Source: Flectonema sp. DT1601
Taxonomy: Eukaryota; Euglenozoa; Diplonemea; Diplonemida; Diplonemidae
Reading direction: 5' to 3'
Assembly (NCBI GenBank): GCA_964019425.1
Contig: OZ025839.1
Span: 372,001-436,000, forward strand
DNA: 64,000 bases
The notes under the pieces are model-generated. The model made no database searches and was not told where the DNA came from. It saw nothing but the letters and a program-made list of their open reading frames with translations. Both the position numbers and the translations under genes were made by a program. Every line of letters starts with the position of its first letter. Positions within the stretch are counted from its first letter, which is position 1. Shown here piece after piece: positions 53,753 to 61,483 of the stretch.

Positions 53753-55732
53753 ATGGGGAGGAAGGCAGACAGACAAGCAGGGGAGAGTGCTGTAGCTGAT
53801 CCGACAGGTCACAGATGGCAGAATGGATTGCGAGGAGGGTTTTATAAAAGTGCTGAAAAACCATCTGGAATTCTACTACAAAAGGATAGTCGACAACGTT
53901 CATCAAGTCCTGACAGCGTTCCCGGAATGATAGGCGGATTTCACGTTTACAATGATCCATCACCAACACGTAGAGACTCTGACAGGGTTCGTGTAAGAAA
54001 ACATTCCAACGCATTACATGATATCCAACACAGCCTTGCTGAATTAAAAAAAGCAGCAGCTTCTAAGAATCAAAATCAACCGTCCTACTACACCACAGAA
54101 TTGCACAAATTACGTAACAAAGAAAACCAACAACAGCGGCAAATGAAAGATTTGAAACAGGCAATTCGAGCGTTAAATAAAAATGATATTCAGGCCAATG
54201 AATATAAAGAGCAAGATACAGAAAGAGGAAGGAGGTCTTATCCCGAAAGGGAATATGTCGATTCACCAGCTTCGGGTGCTGATAGTGATCAGGATCACAG
54301 GAGGGTAGAATTGCAAAGACTGAGTGAAGAGATAGGATCGCTGTTACAGTTAGCTGATGGAGGTCCTCGTAGAACTCAATCAAAGAAGAGATCTCGTACC
54401 CCGCGTACTACTCATGTTGATCTCACAGCGTTGACAAGTCGTAATGTTCGTGAACATGCGACTCCGAAGGTTCATCAGCATCCGCCTCAGGAATATATTT
54501 ACCCAACTCCTTCTCGTAGAGGTAGGCAGAGAGATAAAAGGTATCACCGATCTCATCATCAATATGATAATCAAAATGATGAAACTGATACACCTCAAAC
54601 ACCAGACCCTCCAGCTGTACAAAAACCATCGACATCACCCGAGTGGTTGAGAAGAGCTCGTCCCTCAGCGAGGCCTGGTTCAACTGTTCCATCAGAACCA
54701 CATGTAACCCCAACAAATACAGTCCGCCAACATCAACAACAACCTGTTACTCCAGGACACCTTCAGCAGGTAGTCTTACCTGGTCACCTTCAACCCCCAG
54801 TCAGACAACAGGTGCAGGAACAGGCAGTCCAACCTGCAGGAGCATGGTCACAAACTCCTCAGCAATATGGAGGACCAACACCAACTGCTACAGTTGGTGT
54901 TGGATCATCTCCTGCTCGTAACTCTTCCTGGCCACCGCGACAAGCAACTCCACCTCGTCACCAACAGCACCACGTCTCAACATCCCCGGGCCCTGGTCCA
55001 ACAGCTTCTGCTCAGCATGTCGGGGTTGGTGGAACAGTAACACAACAAACATCTCCGCAATCTTCATTTCAGCCACCTCAGCAATCTCAACAACAACAAA
55101 GTCCTGGTCAGCGAAATTGGGCATCGCAGAAGCAGCCTCAAAACCTTCACAAGGTGAGGACTCCTCCTGGAAGGGGGCAGCAGCAACAACAACAACAACA
55201 GCAGCAGGAATTGGGAAATCACCAACAGAAACCTCAGGGAGCATCACCAACCCCGTGGGTTGATGTACAACAGGAACCACAGCCACCACCAGTTCAAGGT
55301 GGGTGGATGGCACAAATGCAGCCTCAGCATGCGCACACACAGCAGCAACAAAATGCATCTCCTAATCCTTGGGGTGAGCCCCATCGGCCTCAGCAACCAA
55401 CTCACTGGGCTGCTGTCGGAACTCCAGTTCACGAACGTCTTCCTCCACCACCTTGGGAGCAACCTGCCACCCCTGAACCCACTATGTGGAATGATAACAA
55501 TTCATTACGAGGTAAAGTAACACAATTAGAAAATACACTTCAGCGTAAGGTACACGAGCAGGAAACTACGGAACATTCTTTGTTGAAAGAAATTCAAACT
55601 TTAAAGCACGAGTTGGGAAGAGTTCAAGAACAGCAGCACCAGGCATCTCATGGCCAAGGGTACGTTCCGAGTCAGAATAACGCACCACAGTACGTAACAA
55701 TACCACAGCAGCAACAGCAGCAGTGTTTTTGA
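53753..55732 (+). CDS. Gln/Pro-rich protein with coiled coils, unknown family
   Basis: Start at the first ATG after the acceptor AG at 53730 (MGRKADRQAGESAV), giving 659 residues; in-frame codons further upstream lie in the acceptor tract. A short helix DIQHSLAELKKAAAS and a second, QQRQMKDLKQAIRALNK, lie in the first 150 residues, with several RR-T/S-P basic phosphosite-like motifs. Residues about 270-590 are disordered and rich in Gln, Pro, Thr and Ser, including a run of ten Gln and repeated SPxPW motifs (ASPTPWVDV, ASPNPWGEP). The C-terminus has a clear coiled coil (SLRGKVTQLENTLQRKV, then HSLLKEIQTLKHELGRVQ) and ends in a Gln run and CF. No enzyme motif. It could be a scaffold for RNA granules or the cytoskeleton; this is inference from composition. 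Confidence 0.75.
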   Translation: MGRKADRQAGESAVADPTGHRWQNGLRGGFYKSAEKPSGILLQKDSRQRSSSPDSVPGMIGGFHVYNDPSPTRRDSDRVRVRKHSNALHDIQHSLAELKKAAASKNQNQPSYYTTELHKLRNKENQQQRQMKDLKQAIRALNKNDIQANEYKEQDTERGRRSYPEREYVDSPASGADSDQDHRRVELQRLSEEIGSLLQLADGGPRRTQSKKRSRTPRTTHVDLTALTSRNVREHATPKVHQHPPQEYIYPTPSRRGRQRDKRYHRSHHQYDNQNDETDTPQTPDPPAVQKPSTSPEWLRRARPSARPGSTVPSEPHVTPTNTVRQHQQQPVTPGHLQQVVLPGHLQPPVRQQVQEQAVQPAGAWSQTPQQYGGPTPTATVGVGSSPARNSSWPPRQATPPRHQQHHVSTSPGPGPTASAQHVGVGGTVTQQTSPQSSFQPPQQSQQQQSPGQRNWASQKQPQNLHKVRTPPGRGQQQQQQQQQQELGNHQQKPQGASPTPWVDVQQEPQPPPVQGGWMAQMQPQHAHTQQQQNASPNPWGEPHRPQQPTHWAAVGTPVHERLPPPPWEQPATPEPTMWNDNNSLRGKVTQLENTLQRKVHEQETTEHSLLKEIQTLKHELGRVQEQQHQASHGQGYVPSQNNAPQYVTIPQQQQQQCF

Positions 55733-56315
55733 TGAATTGTGAGACGTTTACTACGACTGTTGGAGGCTTGTGTCTTGACGTGTTTTCCACACATGATACT
55801 GCCCAACTATTTTATTATTAGTTTATTCTACTTGCGGTAATTTAATTTTCTTTTTTCATTTCATTTCCTTCTTTTTTTTTTTTTTCCTCACATCCTTTTG
55901 TTAGATTTTGTAATAATATTGTGACACCTACGTCGACGATATGAAAAAAATTCAAGTAATTTGTCAGTTTTTTGTTAAACAAAAAAGCCGAATTTGAAGA
56001 AAATAAAGTTCTATTCGTGCGATTAGGGTATAGATCTTTTTCTGTAGATTCCCCGAAATGAGTCAGAGATGTCGGAGCGATAATTTTTATTTTATTTTAT
56101 AATGCAGCTGCAAAACAAAAAGATGGATTTCCGCTACCTTAACTATTTGCAAAAAACGTTTTGTGTGTGTTCGTAAAGGGGTTTTCTGATTTCTGACTAG
56201 CAGTGCCAAGCACCCTATGCAAGTGTTTCTTTAACCCTAATATGCCTCATGCAAACAATGAGATGGATTTCCACTACACATTACTATCATATTTTCATAA
56301 GTTGCTCCAAACAAG
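55733..56315. other. Intergenic spacer with a direct repeat
   Basis: About 580 bases. It contains T-rich DNA, an AATAAAG at about 56000, and an imperfect direct repeat of about 46 bases at 56102-56148 and 56242-56287. The shared core is AGATGGATTTCC followed by GCTAC or ACTAC. The second copy ends shortly before TTTTCATAAG (AG at 56301), the likely acceptor for the next gene. Confidence 0.55.
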
Positions 56316-57134
56316 ATGTCGAGCGCAGAGCTTAAGCAGCTCATGAACAAGAAACGAGCTGCCCGAGAGCAGGATCGAATTGCGAAAGGGGAAACTCCAA
56401 CCTCTGTTAAGATTGAGGAATTAAAAAAGAAACGACAACAGCAACAGACAGGAAACACAACCAATGCCCTTCTGATGAATGATGAAAAAGAGCAGCCAAT
56501 TGCCGGATATAAAAGAAATATCGCAACAAAAATAAATAAAACTGAAAAAATCGACACGGCGGTATTAGACACTGCTGCTCAAAAACGGCAAGCTGGAATA
56601 CGAAATGAGCTAGTCAGAAGTGGGTTTTTTGATGATCCTCCTCCCAACACCATCCCTCCAGGTATAATTATTTTAGAACCCTTTGAAGAAGACGCTGCGA
56701 AGGCGTATCTCGCATCCACAGCAGTGGCTGCACCGAAACCTGTTGCAGGTCTTTCTTCTGTCACTGCTGTTGTATCAAAAAATGAAATGAAAATGGAGGT
56801 AATTCGAATGCAAAAGGAACTCGCTGAGGAAAAAGAAAAACAACTGACGTCATCGACAATAATAGAAGCCGAGAAGGAATGGGCAGAGTCTCGTACCCGT
56901 GATGATGCTGCGGCTTCTATGGAGGGACAATCTGTTATTGATAAGTATGTTTGATTACACTTTCTGCCTACGAGACACTATATTCGACATAACATTAATA
57001 ACTAAAACAGAATTATAGCTAGGCGCAACAGTTTGCTTAAAAATCCAATACCGCAATCAACACCAACTAGAGGAGATGATGAAAGCGGAAGTAGTGATGA
57101 AGACTTCACAGATTGGAGAATGTCAAAAAGATGA
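56316..57134 (+). CDS. ZNF830-like splicing-related protein, one intron, zinc finger absent
   Basis: Two exons, 56316-56944 and 57011-57134, give 250 residues. Without splicing the frame hits a stop inside the intron; with splicing it continues DKIIARRNSLLKNP and ends SSDEDFTDWRMSKR. N-terminal SAELKQLMNKKRAAREQDR resembles the ELRRLMKEK start of ZNF830/CCDC16. RSGFFDDPPPN at about 100-109 matches the family's GFFDDP signature, and a C-terminal acidic stretch followed by DWR also matches. ZNF830 proteins are tied to spliceosomes and genome stability. The family's N-terminal C2H2 zinc finger is missing here: no Cys pair lies between residues 20 and 90. Loss or divergence of that finger is the oddity. 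The next gene's acceptor is about 225 bases downstream. Confidence 0.65.
56945..57010 (+). other. Cis-spliced intron, 66 bases
   Basis: Begins GTATGT at 56945 and ends AACTAAAACAG at 57010, with the branch-like CTAAA unusually close to the acceptor. A later AG at about 57017 would give a stop directly, so CAG at 57010 is the used end. Splicing at these points restores a frame whose C-terminus matches the protein family. Confidence 0.8.
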
Positions 57135-57180
57135 TATTTTTTAAATAGCAATCCATTGCGTGAAGTTGATCAACAATTAT

Positions 57181-57210
57181 AACTGGAAAGGCTTGTAAGT
57201 CTTTCCAGTT
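57181..57210. ncRNA. 13-bp hairpin in spacer, processing signal or small RNA
   Basis: AACTGGAAAGGCT (57181-57193) pairs with AGTCTTTCCAGTT (57198-57210), thirteen pairs including one G-U, around a TGTA loop. TTCCAGTT recurs at 57215-57222 and could compete for the left arm. A second hairpin follows at 57273-57289. Neither belongs to a coding region. Confidence 0.45.
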
Positions 57211-57272
57211 CGCATTCCAGTTACCATGAACCTGATTGATTGGTATTTACGTTGTCTTTATATAAATTACTG

Positions 57273-57289
57273 CAGGTTAAGGCAACCTG
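57273..57289. other. 6-bp perfect hairpin
   Basis: CAGGTT (57273-57278) and AACCTG (57284-57289) around AAGGC, 63 bases after the larger hairpin and about 70 before the acceptor AG at 57360. Confidence 0.4.
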
Positions 57290-57372
57290 TACTTGGTGAC
57301 AGCCCATTGTTACGTATTTGATATTACTATTGATTATCTGTTTTTTTTTTTTACCCTCAGTGAGAGGAACCT

Positions 57373-58341
57373 ATGAGCGCAACTCCGCCACCTCCACCAC
57401 CGCCACCGCCACCAGGCTCTAAGGCAAGCTATTCTGTTGTAGGCAGCAATGGTGCTGCAACACATGATCCTGAAGCCTGGCTTCAGAAGTTCAACCAATC
57501 TTGTAAAGCAGGTAGAGGTGCGACATACAAACCTCGATCAGAAATAATTGATCAGGGGAGAGAATGTTTAAAACGAGGATCATATCCATTTCAGGGTAAA
57601 TTAATCCCATTTACCGACTTAATGGAAAATGCTAAAAATGGAAGCGTGTCTCGCAGGGTTAAGGAAGTGACAAGTAACGATATGATAACGAAAACACCCT
57701 TTTCGATAACAGTCTGTTCTATGGATTGTATAGAAGCGGGGATACACTTTGGAATAAACAAAGGATTAAAAACGGTCGTTTTAAATATGGGGGCTTCCAT
57801 GTCTCCTGGTTGTGGTCCACAAGGCGCTCAAGAAGAAAACCTTCACAGACGAAGCAATCTCCGCACTGCTACATTAGGAAGGGGGGAGCTTTATCCTATT
57901 CCTGAGGATGGCTGTTTCTTTCATCCTGATGTGTTATTTTTCAGGGGGTCTGAAGCCCGTGGATATCCTTTTTTAAAAGCTCCAATCCCTATTAACATCG
58001 TCACGACGGCGGCTGTAAAATTGAGAAAATTAGAACCTTGGGATCCATCGGTACACGCTCATGCAACAGAATTGAAAATTAAATCAGTTCTACAAACTTG
58101 TGCAGAGTTCAACTGTGAGACTGTAGTCTTATCAGCTTTGGGTTGTGGGGCTTTTCATAACCCTCCTCAGGCTGTTTCTCAAATCTTTTTAGACGTCTTG
58201 AGCGAGTCTCAGTTTGCTGCGACGTCATTTAAACATGTCGTCTTTGCTATTCTTGAAGACCATAATTCAAAGGGAATAAATGGAAAGTCTTTTGCTGCTA
58301 CTTTTGATGTCCCACTTACAACAAACACCCTAGATTACTAA
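57373..58341 (+). CDS. Microbial-type poly(ADP-ribose) glycohydrolase (TIGR02452-like)
   Basis: 322 residues; the ATG lies 12 bases after TTTTTTTACCCTCAG (AG at 57360). A run of ten prolines starts at residue 5. The catalytic-family core is clear: VVLNMGASMSPGCGPQGAQEENLHRRSNL at about 136-164, a DVLFFRG segment, an INIVTTAAVKL strand, and VVLSALGCGAFHNPPQAV near 252-269. Bacterial-type PARG enzymes use a GGG...QEE signature in which the second Glu cleaves ADP-ribose chains. Here QEE is kept and GGG reads GCG. The protein probably removes ADP-ribose from proteins or nucleic acids in nucleus or cytosol; no targeting signal is evident. No PARP gene is seen in the window. Confidence 0.85.
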   Translation: MSATPPPPPPPPPPGSKASYSVVGSNGAATHDPEAWLQKFNQSCKAGRGATYKPRSEIIDQGRECLKRGSYPFQGKLIPFTDLMENAKNGSVSRRVKEVTSNDMITKTPFSITVCSMDCIEAGIHFGINKGLKTVVLNMGASMSPGCGPQGAQEENLHRRSNLRTATLGRGELYPIPEDGCFFHPDVLFFRGSEARGYPFLKAPIPINIVTTAAVKLRKLEPWDPSVHAHATELKIKSVLQTCAEFNCETVVLSALGCGAFHNPPQAVSQIFLDVLSESQFAATSFKHVVFAILEDHNSKGINGKSFAATFDVPLTTNTLDY

Positions 58342-58486
58342 CCACAATCGTGAATAATTAACATTTAATATACGTACACCATCCCCTAGCCCTTTTTTTG
58401 TATGTATTGCAGATGAGCTAGTTAGTTTTGATGTTTTTATTTATTTTTTTTTTTTTGACTATATTATTTTTTATATAGAATTAAGT

Positions 58487-58552
58487 AATGCCTACACAAA
58501 ATGATAAAATTATTTATTTTGATTCTACTCGGGCTATCAACAGTGACAGCTG
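58487..58552 (+). promoter_or_regulatory. Overlapping upstream ORF (21 codons)
   Basis: Between the acceptor AG at 58477 and the main ATG at 58501 lies an ATG in a different frame. Its ORF (MPTQNDKIIYFDSTRAINSDS) ends with TGA at 58550-58552 inside the main gene. Ribosomes starting here would skip the main start, so it could lower expression. Confidence 0.4.
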
Positions 58553-59430
58553 AAGTTCGTCAATGGGATGTATTTTGTACTGATAATGCAGGTGTTAGTA
58601 GTAAGGGAACATGGACAGCCGCGGATAATAAAATATTAGTTGAGGAAAAACGCTCAGATGGTGAAACTGACACTGTTTTAATTGGAAAAGAAGGTTCACT
58701 CAAATTAGAATCTGATGGAGTTTGTCGTGGTGGATGGCGTCACACGGTGTACCTGAATTCTTCGTATTGGAAATGGTCCTACGGTAACATCCAAGGAGAA
58801 TGTCACTACTCGAATGAACATGTAATCATCCCAACTCCTTCTCAAGTATCTTCATTACGATTACTTCCATGCACAGAATTCGTTTATCACCTTCAACCCT
58901 CAAGCAGAACTTGGTGGGCAGCAATGCTTGGTATATTCTTATTTGTAAATATTGGTCATTTCGCTACACATTATACGAGTAATGTTGCTTCATATAAACA
59001 TGTGTTGCAGGTCATTGATTCTTATGATATTGCATCAAGCTGTGTCTTGGTATTTATATTCCTCAGACAAATAGAAATAGCCATATTATTCTTCTTGGAA
59101 GGATGTCCTAGTTTGCCAGGAGCGTATTTCCTATTCTCAGGTGTAGGTGGATTGTTCACATATGTGCTTTTCTCTAGGGTATTACCCTCCTCAGAAGATT
59201 CACTACCGTACCAAGTATACGTTTGGGCAGTTATTGCTGTGTGGTATGCAATCTCATCTCCTCTGTATTGGGTGTTCAGAGCTCCTGGAACATGTGGTGA
59301 TCTCCTATCTCAGGGAACTGAAACTATTATTGTGCTGTACTGCATGATTGGAATGGTTTTCTTAATTTATCCTTGTTTTCTTGTATTTATGCTTTGCTAT
59401 TCTAGCAAACACCCTCCTGTTATTCATTAA
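58501..59430 (+). CDS. Signal-peptide membrane protein with about five spans, unknown family
   Basis: 309 residues. MIKLFILILLGLSTVTA is a typical signal peptide. An ectodomain of about 110 residues follows, with Cys at FCTDN, GVCRGGW, GECHYS and PCTEF and one NSS glycosylation site. Then come about five hydrophobic spans (roughly 140-162, 173-203, 208-229, 238-260, 272-300). This order, a secreted-type Cys ectodomain and then a multi-span domain, resembles intimal thickness/GPR180-like or Wntless-like membrane proteins in outline only. No diagnostic motif was found. An upstream ATG in another frame (58487) starts a 21-codon ORF that overlaps this start. Confidence 0.75.
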   Translation: MIKLFILILLGLSTVTAEVRQWDVFCTDNAGVSSKGTWTAADNKILVEEKRSDGETDTVLIGKEGSLKLESDGVCRGGWRHTVYLNSSYWKWSYGNIQGECHYSNEHVIIPTPSQVSSLRLLPCTEFVYHLQPSSRTWWAAMLGIFLFVNIGHFATHYTSNVASYKHVLQVIDSYDIASSCVLVFIFLRQIEIAILFFLEGCPSLPGAYFLFSGVGGLFTYVLFSRVLPSSEDSLPYQVYVWAVIAVWYAISSPLYWVFRAPGTCGDLLSQGTETIIVLYCMIGMVFLIYPCFLVFMLCYSSKHPPVIH

Positions 59431-59584
59431 AAAAGAATTTCTTTTTTCCCTGTATTGTTGTTATTTAATTAATTCTCTTTTTTTTTTATTTTATATTATT
59501 GTATTAGAATTCCTTCTCAAAGGATAAAAATGTTCAGATGGCTTACCTTTTTTAATTTCCTCCAAACAGGTTGTACCCATAAAT

Positions 59585-61189
59585 ATGATCATGATGATTA
59601 TATTTTTGTCAGTTATAATAAGTCTTTTCTCAGAAGCATCTGCAAAGAGAAAAGACATTCGCATAAAGGAAGACAGAGCACAGACAAGAAGGGTACTACC
59701 AGAAGAGCCAAGCACATCAGAACAAGGATGTCCAGCAGGAAGTTTGTTAGAAGTGACATTCGAGTTAGAGGACACCACAGATAAATTGTATGCTAATGTT
59801 CAAGGATTCAGTAGTCATGTCGTAGCTGATAAAGACATTTTTGAATATGAAATGATGTGGTTAGAAGACAATGCTAATGCTAATATCGACATTGAATCAA
59901 GTTCAGTTCAATGGCGCCTTCGTGATGACGAAACCATGAAAGACCAACATGGCTTTCGCAACCACTGCGAACACGAACGTCTCGATGGTCTTGCTATAAA
60001 TAAATTTATGAAAAGGAGATTTCACTTAAGTTCAGTTTCAGGTAAACACCTTGATACGTTACTATTCTCAGCGAATCCTGGTATCGGAAAAACAGCCACG
60101 ATGCTCATTAAGTACATTCGAATAATACGAAAGAATCTCATAATTCACATGTGGGATTCTAATTCACCTCCGCTGAAAGCTGTAGCATACTTTCCAGGGA
60201 AAGTAACAACAAAATGTAAACAAAGTTACGCATTAGAATCAACTGGTGGATGTAAGTCAGATTTAGACACATCTCGGAAGGGATGGCGAGATGGAAAAAC
60301 CACTGCTATTCCTTTGGTGGTTCTCTCACCGGTAAGTTGCCAGTTCTCTGTTTCATTCTTAGAAGGGACTGAAACTGGAGCTAATGCTGTTGAGTTGGAG
60401 GGAATTGAATTGGTTACAACTGTTTCATCATTTCTAATGAAAACACCTTTATATGAGAGCACTACCCTTCCTTCTATATTATTATCATCAGAGGAACCTC
60501 CTCAAGATATGAACTTCAACTTCATTCTGGGTAATCAAAAAGACATCGTCTGTTGCTCGCCTCTTTTATTGTCTCTCTTCAATGACTCAACTCTGACAGT
60601 TACTTTATCGTTCAGAGATATACATACGGATGCTGAGACGGTGATTCAACTTCTTTCTGCTCCACTTAAACTACTTTGTGATACCTTTGAAGAACCAGAA
60701 GAACAACTCATCGAAAACTCGATAGATTCACAACAAGAATCAGAACAGCAAGTTGATGAGACAGCTGCTAGTCAGGTAGAGGCAATCACTGACGAGCAAG
60801 TTGATGAGAAAACAGCTGTTAGCGAAGTGGAGGCACTCACTGATGAGCAACTTGATGACAAGACAGCTGTTAGCGAAGTGGAGGCACTCACTGATGAGCA
60901 ACTTGATGACAAGACAGCTGTTAGCGAAGTAGAGGCAATCACTGATGAGCAAGTTGATGAGAAGGATAACAATCGTGACACCCATCTATTGGTAGAGAAA
61001 GAACCAACCAACATCAATGAAAACAACGTAGTCTCAACTAAGCAACCTGACACTGAATGCGATGACGAACTCGTTACGAAGACCGACTCAGAGAGTTCAA
61101 AAGTAGATGACAGTCCACCACAAAAAGTTGATAAGAAATCACCGAATTCACAAACCGACAAGGAAGACGATCCCTCAGAAGAGCTTTAG
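59585..61189 (+). CDS. Secreted protein with Cys-containing domain and acidic 17-residue repeats
   Basis: 534 residues; ATG 15 bases after TTTCCTCCAAACAG (AG at 59569). A signal peptide (MIMMIIFLSVIISLFSEASA) is followed by a basic stretch. Residues about 48-365 form a beta-rich domain with Cys at GCPAGSLL, NHCEHE, TKCKQS, GGCKSD, VSCQF and others, probably disulphide-linked, and strands such as LLEVTFELEDT and SSVQWRLRDDE. The last 150 residues are acidic and low-complexity, with about four tandem copies of a QLDDKTAVSEVEALTDE unit. No second membrane span is seen, so secretion is likely. Family not recognised. The preceding gene also enters the secretory route and ends 155 bases upstream. 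Confidence 0.75.
   Translation: MIMMIIFLSVIISLFSEASAKRKDIRIKEDRAQTRRVLPEEPSTSEQGCPAGSLLEVTFELEDTTDKLYANVQGFSSHVVADKDIFEYEMMWLEDNANANIDIESSSVQWRLRDDETMKDQHGFRNHCEHERLDGLAINKFMKRRFHLSSVSGKHLDTLLFSANPGIGKTATMLIKYIRIIRKNLIIHMWDSNSPPLKAVAYFPGKVTTKCKQSYALESTGGCKSDLDTSRKGWRDGKTTAIPLVVLSPVSCQFSVSFLEGTETGANAVELEGIELVTTVSSFLMKTPLYESTTLPSILLSSEEPPQDMNFNFILGNQKDIVCCSPLLLSLFNDSTLTVTLSFRDIHTDAETVIQLLSAPLKLLCDTFEEPEEQLIENSIDSQQESEQQVDETAASQVEAITDEQVDEKTAVSEVEALTDEQLDDKTAVSEVEALTDEQLDDKTAVSEVEAITDEQVDEKDNNRDTHLLVEKEPTNINENNVVSTKQPDTECDDELVTKTDSESSKVDDSPPQKVDKKSPNSQTDKEDDPSEEL
60749..60964 (+). repeat. Tandem 51-bp repeat coding for acidic 17-residue units
   Basis: Four units (the first 48 bases, the others 51) plus part of a fifth. 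Units 3 and 4 are almost identical in DNA, which points to recent expansion. Each codes for a Q-(V/L)-D-x-K-TAVSEVEA-(L/I)-TDE unit. Confidence 0.9.
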
Positions 61190-61370
61190 ACTTTTTATTA
61201 CAAAGGTATTGAGGACTGAGGCCTGAGGCCTGTCTTATCGTTTGTTCCTTTTTTTTTGCAAGCCTAGTAGCCTGATGCCCACTGCGGTACAACAGTCTGC
61301 TGATTATGACGACAATCGATCGATAGAAATCTTTTAGAATTCTACATATTAAAACAGGTCTTTGTGTTGA

Positions 61371-61414
61371 CCACTACCGCATTCCATTCATCAGTTAAAG
61401 GTCTGAAGTAGTGG
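61371..61414. other. Inverted repeat upstream of the myristoylated-protein gene
   Basis: CCACTAC (61371-61377) and GTAGTGG (61408-61414) are perfect complements 30 bases apart in the 294-base spacer between two genes. A tandem CTGAGGC pair lies near 61216-61230. No clean poly-pyrimidine acceptor precedes the next ATG. Confidence 0.3.
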
Positions 61415-61483
61415 AGATGATTACTTTGATTTCATGATGAAAAGTTCTAATTAATTATATATTTAAACAAAGACACAACAAAC

